From the NCBI GenBank assembly GCA_021234155.1, contig JAJEKV010000002.1, forward strand, positions 15,787,428-15,851,427: a stretch of 64,000 nucleotides of DNA, written 5' to 3'. The first letter of the stretch is position 1, and every line of letters starts with the position of its first letter. Shown piece after piece: positions 1 through 13,266 of the stretch. The position numbers were made by a program, and so were the translations under genes. The notes under the pieces are model-generated. The model did no database searches. It was not told the DNA's origin and saw only the letters and a list, made by a program, of their open reading frames with translations. The stretch comes from Isoetes taiwanensis. Taxonomy: Eukaryota > Streptophyta > Lycopodiopsida > Isoetales > Isoetaceae.

Positions 1-1567
1 TTTATTCTACTGAAATCAATTAGCTTATGGGACCCAAACAAAGAGAACGACAAGTGTATTACTGTCAGGATTAAAACCCCCCCTGCCACAAAGGGTTCCG
101 AGGGAAAAACCTTTGCAGTCTTAGGTATACTATGACATGTACAATGAGAAATAGGGTACAATTTATTACCGCCCCGAAGGACATGTTTGAGTGCATGTAT
201 GCAAGATCTCTTGAAGATATGATCCTACCAAGTCCTTCGAGGATGTAATAGCACATGTAACGGCTGGTTGGGCAAGACCAACTGGACATATCGTGTCCAG
301 ATTTGACCGAATGCTGGACAAGTATGAAGGGCATAGCATTCATCCTCAATGGCACACTGACAAATCCCGTTCTTGCATGCCCCCTGAGTTCATCTGCATG
401 CCTCAATGTGGAGGCGATGCGTACCTGTGCAGATGGAGACTATTACCCTACGCTTCTTCATGGGCAAAGGCGTAAATAGGTAGCGCTGTAGGCCTCTTGT
501 GAGCATAGGATTGATTTGATGCTGGTAGTGTGCCATCTTAACCTAGGCCAGAGCACATATATCCTAGAATTTGCTAAAGAAGCATGCATCAAGATACAAC
601 TGCACGTGATTATGATCTTCCTCAGTTTGGACATTGATGCATCTGTATGCCTGGACATTCCACCACGAGAACCACTGAGCATGTTTTTCCTTGTCGCAGG
701 CATTAAGGCATTGTGCGTGCCATGATATAAACAAGATTGGGGAGGCGAGCATCACCCATATCGACCACCTTCTAAAGGTAGATGATAGTACGGCCCTTTG
801 AAGGGCAGGAACCTGTCTCCTATAGCAGAATCTGATATGGAACTATGGACTTCACCCCAAGCGCTCGAGCTAAGAATGCCTTCTGCACCTGCTCCAGATC
901 ATTCCAGGTGGTGGGGGATATCACCAGGCTCCAAACCTCAACCACTCATAAGAGAACGGATTCCACCAAGGCTTGGAACAAGTATGACTGGTGGTCCTAG
1001 GCATATAACCTTACTTTGTGGCTATTGTTCTGCATGACATATAGTGCTTTCCAGCCTGCTGTGACATGAAACTAGATGGAAGCATCCTAGTATATGGTAG
1101 TAGGAAACTCCACTCCCAAATACGTGTAGGTGGGAGTCATCTCTATGTTTTGGCCCTGATAGATGAAGGAGGAAATCTGTGACTGGCGTGAGGATGAAAA
1201 GAGCAGCATCTTGGTCTCGTCCAAGTTAACTCGCATGCTAGTGAATTGGCAGAAGATATCCAGAGCATCCAAAGGGTGCTGCATATCATCTAGGGTGTAG
1301 ACCAAAGGTCCGTGTCACAAAGATAGATGAGTCGCCGGATAATGTGGTGCAAGATCCCCGGTGTTTAGCAATTCAAGCTTTCAACTGGTCAATATATGGA
1401 AGAAAGTGGGGGCCCTGGCGTACTCCGATGACGACTGGCTGTTCTGACGTTGTCAATCTGCTTGAGCATATCTCATATAGCCTGTATATCGTATTTTGCA
1501 AATCCATATGATCCCCCAACTACCGTAATATGTCCCACCACTTGTTCCGAATGCACAATGCCAAAAT
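1..1567 (-). mobile_element. LINE (non-LTR retrotransposon) fragment with decayed reverse transcriptase
   Basis: A LINE lies on the minus strand and runs off the left edge. Minus-strand translation near 1400-1440 gives the RT motif VVIGVRQG, the usual GVRQGCPLSP block in decayed form. At 1087-1305 an open stretch reads like the LINE RT thumb region: a helix with ALDIFCQF, then VNLDETKMLLFSS, then TYTYLGVEF. The left 110 bases match, in reverse complement, the 3' end of another LINE copy at 49272-49431 that ends in a (TATTC)n tail, so the 3' terminus of this copy lies just left of base 1. The 5' end abuts panC copy 1 at about 1567 and cuts that gene inside exon 2. Stops and frameshifts make it dead. 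The family is known from its RT motifs; the exact clade is not assigned. Confidence 0.75.
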
Positions 1568-3420
<1,853 letters not shown>

Positions 3421-4559
3421 GCTGAATGATCCTTTCTGTTTCACTAATGCCACCTATGAGCTCCTCTTCAAACACTTTATCTTATTGATGGTATCTGGTA
3501 TGTTCTTTGCATTATGAAGAGCTCCTTGATCAATCTGCTCCATGATGAGCATTTCTTTCCCTATAAATATTTTTTCACGGGGTGCAGGAATCTTCAAGCT
3601 ACTCCATGTGTCCTTGAAAGCCTAATCTGACATGAGCTGCCTTCTTATCATTCTATTGACTAAAGCCCAAAAATTCAAGGCTTTCTCATCCTTGGCTGGA
3701 TCTGTCACTGCCTTCCTGTCCTACTTCAATACACATTTAAGATCAACAAAGCAACCTCAAAGAGGTCCTTCCATAGTTGGAACTCATTGCTATATCTTCT
3801 GTAAACTCATTGCTCAAACATTTATACATAGCTGGTATATAATGTGTTTATAAAGTACTCTTTTTCTCTCTTCATGTAGATCACCCATGTTTTGGCCTGT
3901 AGAGATAATATAATGGATATATAGGAGTGCATTCCAGCAATGACTCAAACCATGGATTATAGGTTGTTTTTACCATTTGGACAAATTGCACTTGGCCCCA
4001 GGCATAATAGAAATGCATTTTAAATCTATAGCAGAGAAGGTTGTTTATACAAACCTCAAGTAAGAATTTGGAGCTTTAAAATTCAACAAAATTTGAAGCC
4101 ATTAAAGCATCTAGTGTCGGACGATTCACATGGAGCAAAGCAATTTTGAAGCAATGACCATCAATTGCCTTCTATCACCTGCAACAAAAAATTAGAAGGT
4201 GTCAAAATCTATGCCAACCAAAAAATATCAAAATACTGGATTCCATTAACTCAATGAACATATGAGGCTAGATTCTTACAATGTTACATCACAAACAACT
4301 TACCCAAAGTTAAGCACATACTTGCAAAAGACTCGGTAGATGCTCCTGGTGCCTTCCACAAATGAAAAAAAAAATCAACAACATAATCTGCATTGACCAT
4401 CTCAGACTTTATAACCAAAGAATGCTCGCCTTGATAAAGCATTATTTGCGTGTCTGATATGGGAACATTCTTATTTGCTTAGACATTTGAAGGACATTAG
4501 AAAAGGGAAAAAAAAGGAGAGAGAGAAAGAAAAATAAGAGCTTTTTGCAGGCATCAATA
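3421..4559. other. intergenic, nothing recognised
   Basis: AT-rich DNA between the panC segment and the 3' end of PPR copy 1. Short open frames (for example 3632-3853) show no recognisable protein. The corresponding stretch in unit 2 is missing because Copia is fused directly to PPR copy 2. Confidence 0.5.
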
Positions 4560-7456
4560 AGTGCATTCCAGACAGTATGGCTGGGCTGCAAGGGCATGCT
4601 ACCAATAAAATCATGTGCTTCGTCCAATTTTCCCATGCGAGCAAGGTGGTCAATCAAGCATGCAAAGTGTTGCTCTTTTAATAGAACACAAAAAAAATGA
4701 GATATCAAACTTAAGTAGTGGAACCCATTGTCTAAGAAACCCGCATGTCAGGCATGAAGAAAGAACAGAGACACATGTTCTTTAATACTTGCAAAATATT
4801 TTTCCCATTACCATGTTGAGCATATCCTTCAATCATGGCATTCCATGAAACAAGGTCCCATTCTTTCATCCTATCAAAAATGCCGTACACATGTTTGATG
4901 CTACCGCATCTTGCAAACATATTAATTAGTGTATTCTCTACTGAGATATCTGATCTCCACTGAGATCTTATGATCCAAGCATGTAACTCCTTTCCTCTTC
5001 CTAAAAGGCCAAGATTTGCACATGCATTAAGGATGTTAATAAAAGTGAACTTGTCCATTTTAATATCATTATCCTGAATTTCATGAAAGAGATCGAGCAT
5101 GCCTTTCATAGCTATTATGAATATATCCTGCAATTATTATATTCCATGACACGGTATCATGCAAAGGCATCTTATAAAATACTTCATATGCATCAGTTAG
5201 CCTCCCAGACTTTCCATACATATCAATAAGAGCATTACTTACTATGGTATCTAAACCAGACTTACTTGTAATTGTCAGAATATAGGCATGGACCCACTTT
5301 CCGATATTGAGAGATCCCAAACTGGTGCAGGCACATACCATATTCATACAGGTTACTCTATCTAGTTTTCTTCCCTCTTTGCTCACTTGTATGTAGAAGC
5401 TACTGATGTCTCTGTCATATTCAGCACATGCTCCAAATATTACAGTCCATGCAAAAGCATCTGGAGAATCCAACCTCATGAATATCTTATGTGCATCTTC
5501 AACAAAACCACTTTTGACATACATATTCATGAGAGAACTTCCTAATAAGTTATCTAAATCATGCCCTCCTTTGATAACCTTAGCATGACCTATTCTTCCT
5601 TGCGCCAAGGCTGTTAATCTGCTGCATGCGGTAAGAACAGTTACAAACGTAACAGTATCGGGTTTTACATTTCGTTTTTGCATTTTCATAAAGAGCTTAA
5701 GTGCAGCCTCTTCGTTGCCATTATGCACATATCCAGAGATCATGGCTGTCCATGGAACGATGTCACCTGTACTTAATTTATCAAAAACCTGGCGCGCAAA
5801 CTGTGGACACCCAAGTTTTGAGTACATATCAACAAGCGCACTTCCAACAAAATTATCTGTCTCACAGCCAGCTATCTTAATAATCTCATGGAGTTGTTTC
5901 CCCTGATAAAGCAACCCTAAAGTGGCATATGCTTGGAGAATATAAATAAAGGTGAGCTTGTCTGGACGTACATGTTCCTTTTCCATATCTTCATAGAGTC
6001 TAACAACCTTATCAGCACTTCCATTTTCAATGTTTTCCGCAATTACTGTATTCCAAGAAACCACGTCATGAGCAAGCATACTTTCAAAGACCTAATAGGT
6101 GCTAGTTCTACACCCACAACAGATGTAAAACCTGAGCAATCAGTTTCCTATATGAGTATCAGATCCTTTTTTTCTTAATATATAGCTATGGATTAGTTTT
6201 TCCTGTTCTAAAGCACAAAATTTAAGAATATTAATAAAGGTAATCTTGTTAGGAACCAGTCCTTCATGCTGCATGTTCCTCAACAGCCCAAATGTCTCTC
6301 CAACATTTTGCTGTTGCATGTGTCCAAAGATTAGTTCATTCCATGAAACAACATCCAAAGTACGCATTCTAAGGAAAATTTCAGATGCTTCGATGATGTC
6401 TCCGCATTTGGAATACATATGGATGAATGCATTTCCAAAAAGATGTCCAAGCTTAATCGTCAGCCCATATGCATGCACAAGTTTTCCATGTCCTAAGGCC
6501 TCCTTATGTGTAATTGGAGGAAGAAATGAAATGAAAGTAAACTCGTCCAGAACCAAGCCACTGTTATACATGTGTCTTACAATCTTGAAACTTTCTTGGA
6601 CATGCCCACTCCGAGTATATCCAGCAACCAATGCATTCCAAGAAACTAAATCACGTATAAAGAGCCTGTTAAATACGTCTTCTGCATCCATAATGCTTCC
6701 ACATTTACCATACATGTCAATGATTGTATTTCCCAACATAACATTTGACTGCAATGAGAACTTAATTACAAGAGCATGGCCCCACTTACCATGTCCCAAA
6801 TAGTTAGATCTAGCGCAAAAGTTGAGAAGGCCAATAACACCAACCTTATCTGGCCTCATGCCACCTTGCTGCATTTGTTTACAGATGCTCATAGCCTCCT
6901 TAAAACCCCCTCCAAGGGCATACAAATTGCTACAAATGCTAAGAATACAGATGAAGGTGACTACGTCTGGTTTCAGTCCAATTTCTTGCATTCGTTGAAA
7001 AAGCACAAAAGCCTCCTGATCATAACGTTTTGAATATCCTCCAATTAAGCTAGTCCAAGTGTATACATCCTTCCCAAAAATCGTCGTAAATAATAAAGCA
7101 GCATCCACTAGGCTGCCGCATTTTATATACATGTTTATAAGTGTATTCCATGCATTGATGCCGGGCTCTGGTGGACCTTTTATTTTATGAGCATGAAGGC
7201 GTTTTCCCTCACTAAGTGCATTTGCACATTTTTTAAGACAATAACAGTAATAAACTGATGTGCTTCTTGTACCCTCGTGCAATTTATCAGATATTTCTTG
7301 TATACAATACCCCGTATTAAAAGATGCAACACACCGTTCTCCTCTTCTATGGACAGTCTCACATGTGAACAAAGTATCGGTGGACCAATATAATGGGGGC
7401 ATATAGTTACAATCATCATTTCCACAAGCAGAAGGAATGACGGCTTTCAAATCCAT
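4560..7456 (-). pseudogene. PPR copy 1: PLS-class pentatricopeptide repeat protein, degraded
   Basis: An intronless array of PPR motifs of the PLS type, the family that binds organellar RNA and directs its editing or processing. Repeats such as NTLINMYIKCGSLVDAALLF and the DVVSWN, P-DVVTF and HA--IK blocks recur from the start MDLKAVIPSA at 7456 downward. The array ends at a final VWNALIDACK at about 4560 and then runs into unrelated low-complexity sequence, so no E or DYW domain is present. Lesions seen: in-frame TGA at 6140-6142 and TAG at 6092-6094, a frameshift near 5090, further loss near 4790, and an in-frame deletion near 6919 that removes about one repeat still present in copy 2. The TGA is shared with copy 2 and so predates the duplication. 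Probably a pseudogene; a short N-terminal product is conceivable. Confidence 0.85.
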
Positions 7457-8290
7457 TGAAAAGAAGATTTTCCAGCTCTAACTACATACAGAAAATGAAT
7501 TCCAGAAGCTCAAACGACATATACAAATTGAGAAAAATTCAATTTCTTTGCTATCAAGATATTGTCGGCAGCTAATAAATTACTATACAGCAGCACAATC
7601 TCTTAAATATTCCATCCACATCTGCAACAATCGTTTAACTTAAAATTATAATGCTATCATTAATTTTAAGTCATTCCATTTATCTACAATAATCATTCAT
7701 ACCATCAAAGAGAAGAAAGAAGCAAGCGGAGACCAGGAGGGTTAACAATTGAAGAGATAAAAAGGAAAAGAACTACAAAAGTAATATTTGAACTAGCACT
7801 ACATGATGAACATTTGTGCAAGTTCAGATTTACACACACGGCACAATGCCTCAAATCAGCAATGGCTTTTATATAAAACTTCTCCAAATTGTGCATAGCT
7901 ATATTATGCTCATCCACTTTTAGTCGTATAAAAGAGAGGAAGGATAAGAATTGCACATTTATGCTGTCAGTTGAGAAGTTATTGCACGAACCTTACAATT
8001 CAGAAACGTTTAATCGGAAGATTACTGGAACATTAATCAGAAAGAATTGATGCCAAACCAACACCTCCACTAGGGGAACAATGATCATTTTTTGAGTCTT
8101 CTGTCCTGTAAAGAGATCACAAATTTTTTTCTGCATCAGAAATAAAATCTTACAATTGGGCATAATTTATTTGCAGCCCATCATATACTTCATATGGCGT
8201 ACACCATAAAACATAAAACAAGACAACAGTTGAGAAAAAAGTCTCAAATTTTTTAATGAAGCAACATCAATGAAATATTGACAATTCAGA
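7457..8290. repeat. 5' flank of PPR copy 1, duplicated at 46954-47750
   Basis: AT-rich sequence immediately upstream of the PPR start, nearly identical to 46954-47750. It presumably held the PPR promoter. Homology stops abruptly near 8290, after a stretch ending in AGCAACATCAATGAAATATT. No protein was recognised. Confidence 0.75.
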
Positions 8291-9329
8291 GCTGTTAAAT
8301 GGTAAGTGCTATATCACAGTTGAATATCATCAAATATTGGATTTTCAATTCAACAAAGGAAATACGGCTAATCATAGCCTCCACAAATATAAATGTTAAG
8401 ATACCCTTGAACATAAGACTTCTATTTGGTTGGAAACTCATGTTCCATTGGTTTTGGCTGAAGTACATGTTTGATCTTCCTCTTTACAGGAATGAGTGTA
8501 GAGCTCTATATATATTATTAAGCAGTATGAGCAGGGTAGAAAATCCTAGAGTTTTCAACTTACCTGATCAAATAATGTTGTATTTCCTTAAAATCTAGCC
8601 AACCTAATCTTTTTCTGCAACCCAAGTTCCTCAGTACGCTAAGCAGCACAGTTGAAATCAAGGTAATGATCACTTTCACTATAGGAAAACCATTATATTC
8701 GTGCGTGATTGTCTCTTAATTATGAGTTGTTAAGTTGTCATGATACTATATAAGCAGCTAATGCTACACATGATTACAGTAACATTTTCCCACGGATGCC
8801 TGCCTTGAGCATGTTTAGTTGTTTCATTCCATCTGCCTGGGAGAATAAATGCAAATGCTTCCTTATGGTTTTTCCCTTTTGTTTTTGAGCATAGAATTTT
8901 CAATTCTATACAACCTCCTTTTCGTCTGCTTCTAAGCCCTGAACATTTAAGAAAAAACCATTTTGTTTCCAAACTTGGCTGCATGTCTCTCTTCTTAGAT
9001 ATTATGGACAAAGCTGAGCAAGCTCAAGAAAACAAGCAGCCTGAAGGGGGTTGTACATTGTATGCTACCACATCAACACTAGACACGAATAAGAGCTTAG
9101 TTCACGATCCATAAGGAGAAATTTGCTCTCTGTAAGAAGATGTGCCCCTTTGCATGGTTTGAAATGAAATAATCCCTTGCATCATCAATATTCATTTTAC
9201 TGTATATTTTGCCCCAATTATATGTATATTTCTCCTGTAACAGGTGCACATATACTCTATATTGTCGCTTCTCACTCTTGAAGGACACCTTCAGTATGAG
9301 TTTATGGCCAACCATTTATGTTATTGCAG
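8291..9329. other. unique stretch between duplicated segments
   Basis: This stretch has no counterpart in unit 2, where the same position holds 47751-49080 with the bL36 gene. Open frames (for example 8730-9011 minus) give no recognisable product. Either this is an insertion or replacement in unit 1, or unit 2 gained its version. Confidence 0.5.
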
Positions 9330-12300
9330 AGAAGTTTGGTGTCATGGGAAGGTGTTGTGGCAGGCCGAAATAACTCGAAGAATGACAATAACAAATTGTG
9401 TGCTCTATTATAGAGTTTGAACTTACTATATAGGTGATTTAAGAAAAGGTGATGTTCCTAAGAAATGGTTGCTAGCATGCTAGAATATACTGCACATAAT
9501 ATGGCCAGTCATTAGCCTCAAATTAAACTTCGGGTCCTCCTTTTTAAATTTTTTTTCATTGAAAGTAGGTATTCTATTTATATTTGGAGTAAATACATGG
9601 TACAATAAGTGACTTTTTAATGGGAAGTGTCCACCCAAAAAATAGGGCCTCTATCTAGATTTAACAAAGTTATATCTTCCCAAGGATTCTTTTGCTTGAT
9701 AAATGAATTCCTGGTTCCAAGGCGCAGGAGTAAATGCAATCACAATCCTTCTCAAAGTGACGAGAAGAAGTTCTCCTACGAGGAAGTCAGCTGCCCATTT
9801 TTAAATATCTTTGAATTCTTTTGTTTGGGAAAGAAATTAGTCTGCTCATGAGGTTTAGGTAACTATAATCTACGTGAACTCCATGTTCAGGAGAGTGATG
9901 ATGACATTCACCACAATATCATGACATTTAAAGCTGCAATTTTCGTTTTGGAACTCCATAACAATTGTTCTTGAGATGCTCCAATCTTGCAGCTAGAGTT
10001 AAAGATCATAATGACACAACATAATGACACAGAAAGACAGATGACAGGCTGCCACTCATTTATTAGAGTTATACCACTCATTTAGTAGTTATACCTGGAA
10101 TTTAAATGTCATCTTGAGAACGATGAACACAAGAACTAGTTACCTGGATATAGAAGCGCAATCATGTGCTCATTCTGGTAAAAAATGGAAGCAACAGTGT
10201 GATTTTCTATTCGGCATATAAGTAAGGTGCTACATGTTGTTAAAAGCCCAAACTTCTATAACCTATGGAATAAAAGTTTTAATGCCCAATTGAACAGCCA
10301 AAGAGCATTGAATTTGTATAGATCTTCGTGTTATTAACATTTACAGCAAAGAATACGCTTGTTGCAGACACGGTTGTTGCACCATTCTGTCTTTTTGCAA
10401 CCTGTAGATACAGTTGTTGCACCATTCCATCTCTCAGTAATCTTCTGGTCGAAAATCAAAGCAACATCAAAATTGCTATTTGCAACAACCAATTTAAATG
10501 TCATTTTACTCCATCCAGGAATCAGCTTTGAAACATGGTTATAAAAACAATGCAAAGCCATAACCAAAATCAACATTTGTTATCTTACAGACATTTCTAT
10601 GCTTAATGATGCAAATTCTAACTGCATGTGCAAGCTTACAACAACTCAAGCACAGAGATTTTTTCCAGCTCACACTCTCTGAAACCTATATGGCAAAAGC
10701 AAAATACAACAATACAATGGTAAACGCTTCAACTTACATGCATTAAAGAACTTTGAGGTAGCCAACAACGTGTTTGCTAATCTTAGAGAATGAGACCAAA
10801 CGGGCCAACATGTTTGCTGGATGAATATTTGGCTTTCTACATCTATATTTATAACAGGTTGTACTAAGGAGCTTTTCTTGTGACCTACTATTCAAAAGAA
10901 GCTTCCTTTATTACCTTGCCATAGTCTTGATAATGTCACTTTGCTCAGATGCGCAGGTTATATTATATGTAAACAAGGCTTGAGACTTCCTCGATATGTG
11001 GATTGTAATCATAGTCTTCATCACTAAGCTAGCTGCATCGATATTAGGTTGCATGGGCAACCTCGGATAAGGTTATGACCTAGACACATGCAATAGATAT
11101 ATAATGACTATCATATGTCACAGTCTTTGCATTTCACCACTATTGTTTTAGCATATATTCTTGAATTCTTTGGGGTCGAGCTTCCAGGTTTCGTGGCCTA
11201 GGTTGCTCCAACATTGCTCATGTTCATCCGTGTTTTACGTCATGTGTTCTTTGTAATTCTCCGGCAAGGATCTTTGCAAAGCATCTCTTTGACTCCGGTG
11301 TAAGAAGTCCTCCGATTGCGGATGTGGGTTGGAAGGGTATGTGCATATGAGGTGACTCCATCACTTACGCCACGAGGCGTGGATTGTAAGTTTGGCTGAT
11401 CATTTTTGTTAATAGGGCTTGTGTTTAGATGGATTGGGTTTTCCATTGTCCCGGAGCTATGCATCATGATGGTTTGGTATTTTGGCTATGTTCTTTGTTT
11501 TTATGCTCATGTATTGTATTCCATTTAATTACATTGTGATTGTCTAGCACTTTATTCACATAGGACCTTGTATCTTTGCTTGTGCTTGTGTTCTTGTTAT
11601 CCAAGGTTTTCAAGATGTTCCATGCATGCAAAGACAGCTTATGCTCCTTAGTAACGAGGGCTAACTCCATTGAGTGCATGCAGTGAATGAGCAAGGTGTT
11701 GCTCGACCTAGTGGTAGCGATGCAGTTGAGGATTATGGTTGAGTTAGCTTCTAGTTATCTTGCTTGGATATTGTATTTATTCAAGAATAGTGATTCCATT
11801 GAATTTATGTTGGATATAAGCATTAAACTTTTTGAAGTTTAGAGAAGATTCCAATTTGCCAAGAGGATCAACTCGACAGGCTCGTCATAATGTTCTTTGT
11901 TTAACAATAGAATTCAATTCAATCATTGATTTTATATGTTCAATATCTAGATACTTCTAACACAGAATATTGAGCTTGTTTGTAAAGATGTGGTCATAGA
12001 AGAGTATTGCAATTCTTATAGGCTTCGTCTCTCAAGAACATGCCAATCCACAATTAATGCACTAGAACAAAGCTTGCTTTAGAATATTTTAAAAGGATTT
12101 CTCAAAATTCCCCATCTTTCCTTTCTTTTGGATATGTAGGCATCGCCATATTGCCAACGCAATGTGGTAAGACGTAAAATTTACCTAATTCATGCAGTGC
12201 TATTAAAACTGTTGAATGCGGCTCTAAGAGGTCTTCCTCGCATGTGGCAAGTTAACAAAGTTGCCCCATTATGTAAAGCAAGAGATGATAAGATCGGTGT

Positions 12301-12970
12301 CTAAAGCAAGAGATGATAGTTCTTTTTTCCAAATTGATTGCACATAAACACTAAGCTTAATATATGGGTTGAAGAGAATAGAGTTAGAGCTATGGGACAA
12401 GTAGGATTTAGACCTAAAAAGTCTACCATAGATCATTCGGGCTATTTTGTGTGCCATGATAGATTCAGTCACTTCACTGGAAAAAAAAGTCTTTATATGC
12501 TCTTTTTGTGGATCACTTTATGGCTTTTGACACAATGAATAGAAATAATAGAAAAGTGTAATGATGTCGTGGTTAGCAATATTGGAGTCAAACAAGGATG
12601 CCCCCTGTCTTCTACATTATCCGGATTATTGACAACCATGGAACTAGATGGTGGAGCATGAGAGAGATGGCAATTAGTGAATGGCTATGTGGCATTATGC
12701 GGATGATATAGTCATCCTATCACGCTTAAGGTAGGGACAACATTTGGCTCTTTGTGTTCTCCATAGCCAAATGCGATCATGGCTATGGAGGACACAACCT
12801 CATTTGGCTACAAACAACACACAGATGAATGGGTGGTATGCTAATATTGAGGAATGGATGTGGAAGTGGGTGTTAAATACTCAAGAATTGTATGTGCACC
12901 ACAATGACATTCGATCACGGGTGCAAGAGAACGTTATCATGAAAAACTGCAGAGTCCCCAGAGATAAAAG
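9330..12970. repeat. spacer segment, unit 1 copy (duplicated at 49080-52838)
   Basis: The segment starts at GAAGTTTGGTGTCATGGGAA and is collinear with 49080-52838 up to the transposon target AGTT. It contains LINE RT debris at its right end (separate entry). The minus-strand frame 11464-11694 has a weak look of Copia gag (HAWNILKTLDNKNTS), not certain. No host gene was recognised. At 9539 this copy lacks the LINE 3' end that interrupts the unit 2 copy. From about 11240 to 11400 the two copies differ mainly at CAG/CTG sites. Confidence 0.85.
12140..12960 (+). pseudogene. LINE reverse transcriptase remnant, unit 1 copy
   Basis: Plus-strand translation in shifting frames gives successive RT blocks of a plant LINE: LPRMWQVNKVAPLCKARDD, then MGQVGFRPKKSTIDHS, then FVDHFMAFDT, then IGVKQGCPLSSTLSGLL and YADDIVILS. 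Stops and frameshifts separate them. Copies occur at 52040-52838 and 54240-55039. The LINE at 1-1567 shows comparable motifs but too little overlap to say whether it is the same family. Confidence 0.8.
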
Positions 12971-12974
12971 AGTT

Positions 12975-12994
12975 GGGTGAAAGTATCTTTGGTG
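12975..12994 (+). repeat. left terminal inverted repeat of the 8.8-kb transposon
   Basis: Starts GGGTGAAAGTAT and ends GGTGG. In this copy the middle reads CTTTGG where the copy at 52843 reads GCTGG, one of the systematic CTG-site differences. The preceding AGTT (12971-12974) is the target duplication. Immediately inside is a short palindrome with arms GCATGCGT and ACGCATGC. Confidence 0.85.
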
Positions 12995-13266
12995 GGTATC
13001 AAAAAGCATGCGTCCGGACGCATGCCTATAGCGGGGTTTTAGCCCGCTTAAAGCACCCCTCCTTTTGCTTAATCCGGGTGCTGATGGGTGTAACTGCCCG
13101 TCATTTTTTTTACGCCCTTCATGTACTCACACGTCCACCTCACGAACGAACCGTTAGGAAAATGATTGTGGGATTTTGGCTGGATTTTCGCGCGAGTGGT
13201 GTGGTAGTACGTTGCAAATTGGATTTGCCGTCTCCAATTCACTTTATCCTCCCTCTCGGGAATTTC

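Noticed and set aside
6080-6145. Rescue of PPR stop codons by U-to-C RNA editing
   Set aside because: That editing acts in organelles of some seed-free plants; this is a nuclear gene and other frameshifts also break it.
5406-6803. Plus-strand open frames opposite the PPR gene (for example 6246-6803)
   Set aside because: They are antisense shadows of the PPR repeats; the minus strand carries the recognisable motifs.
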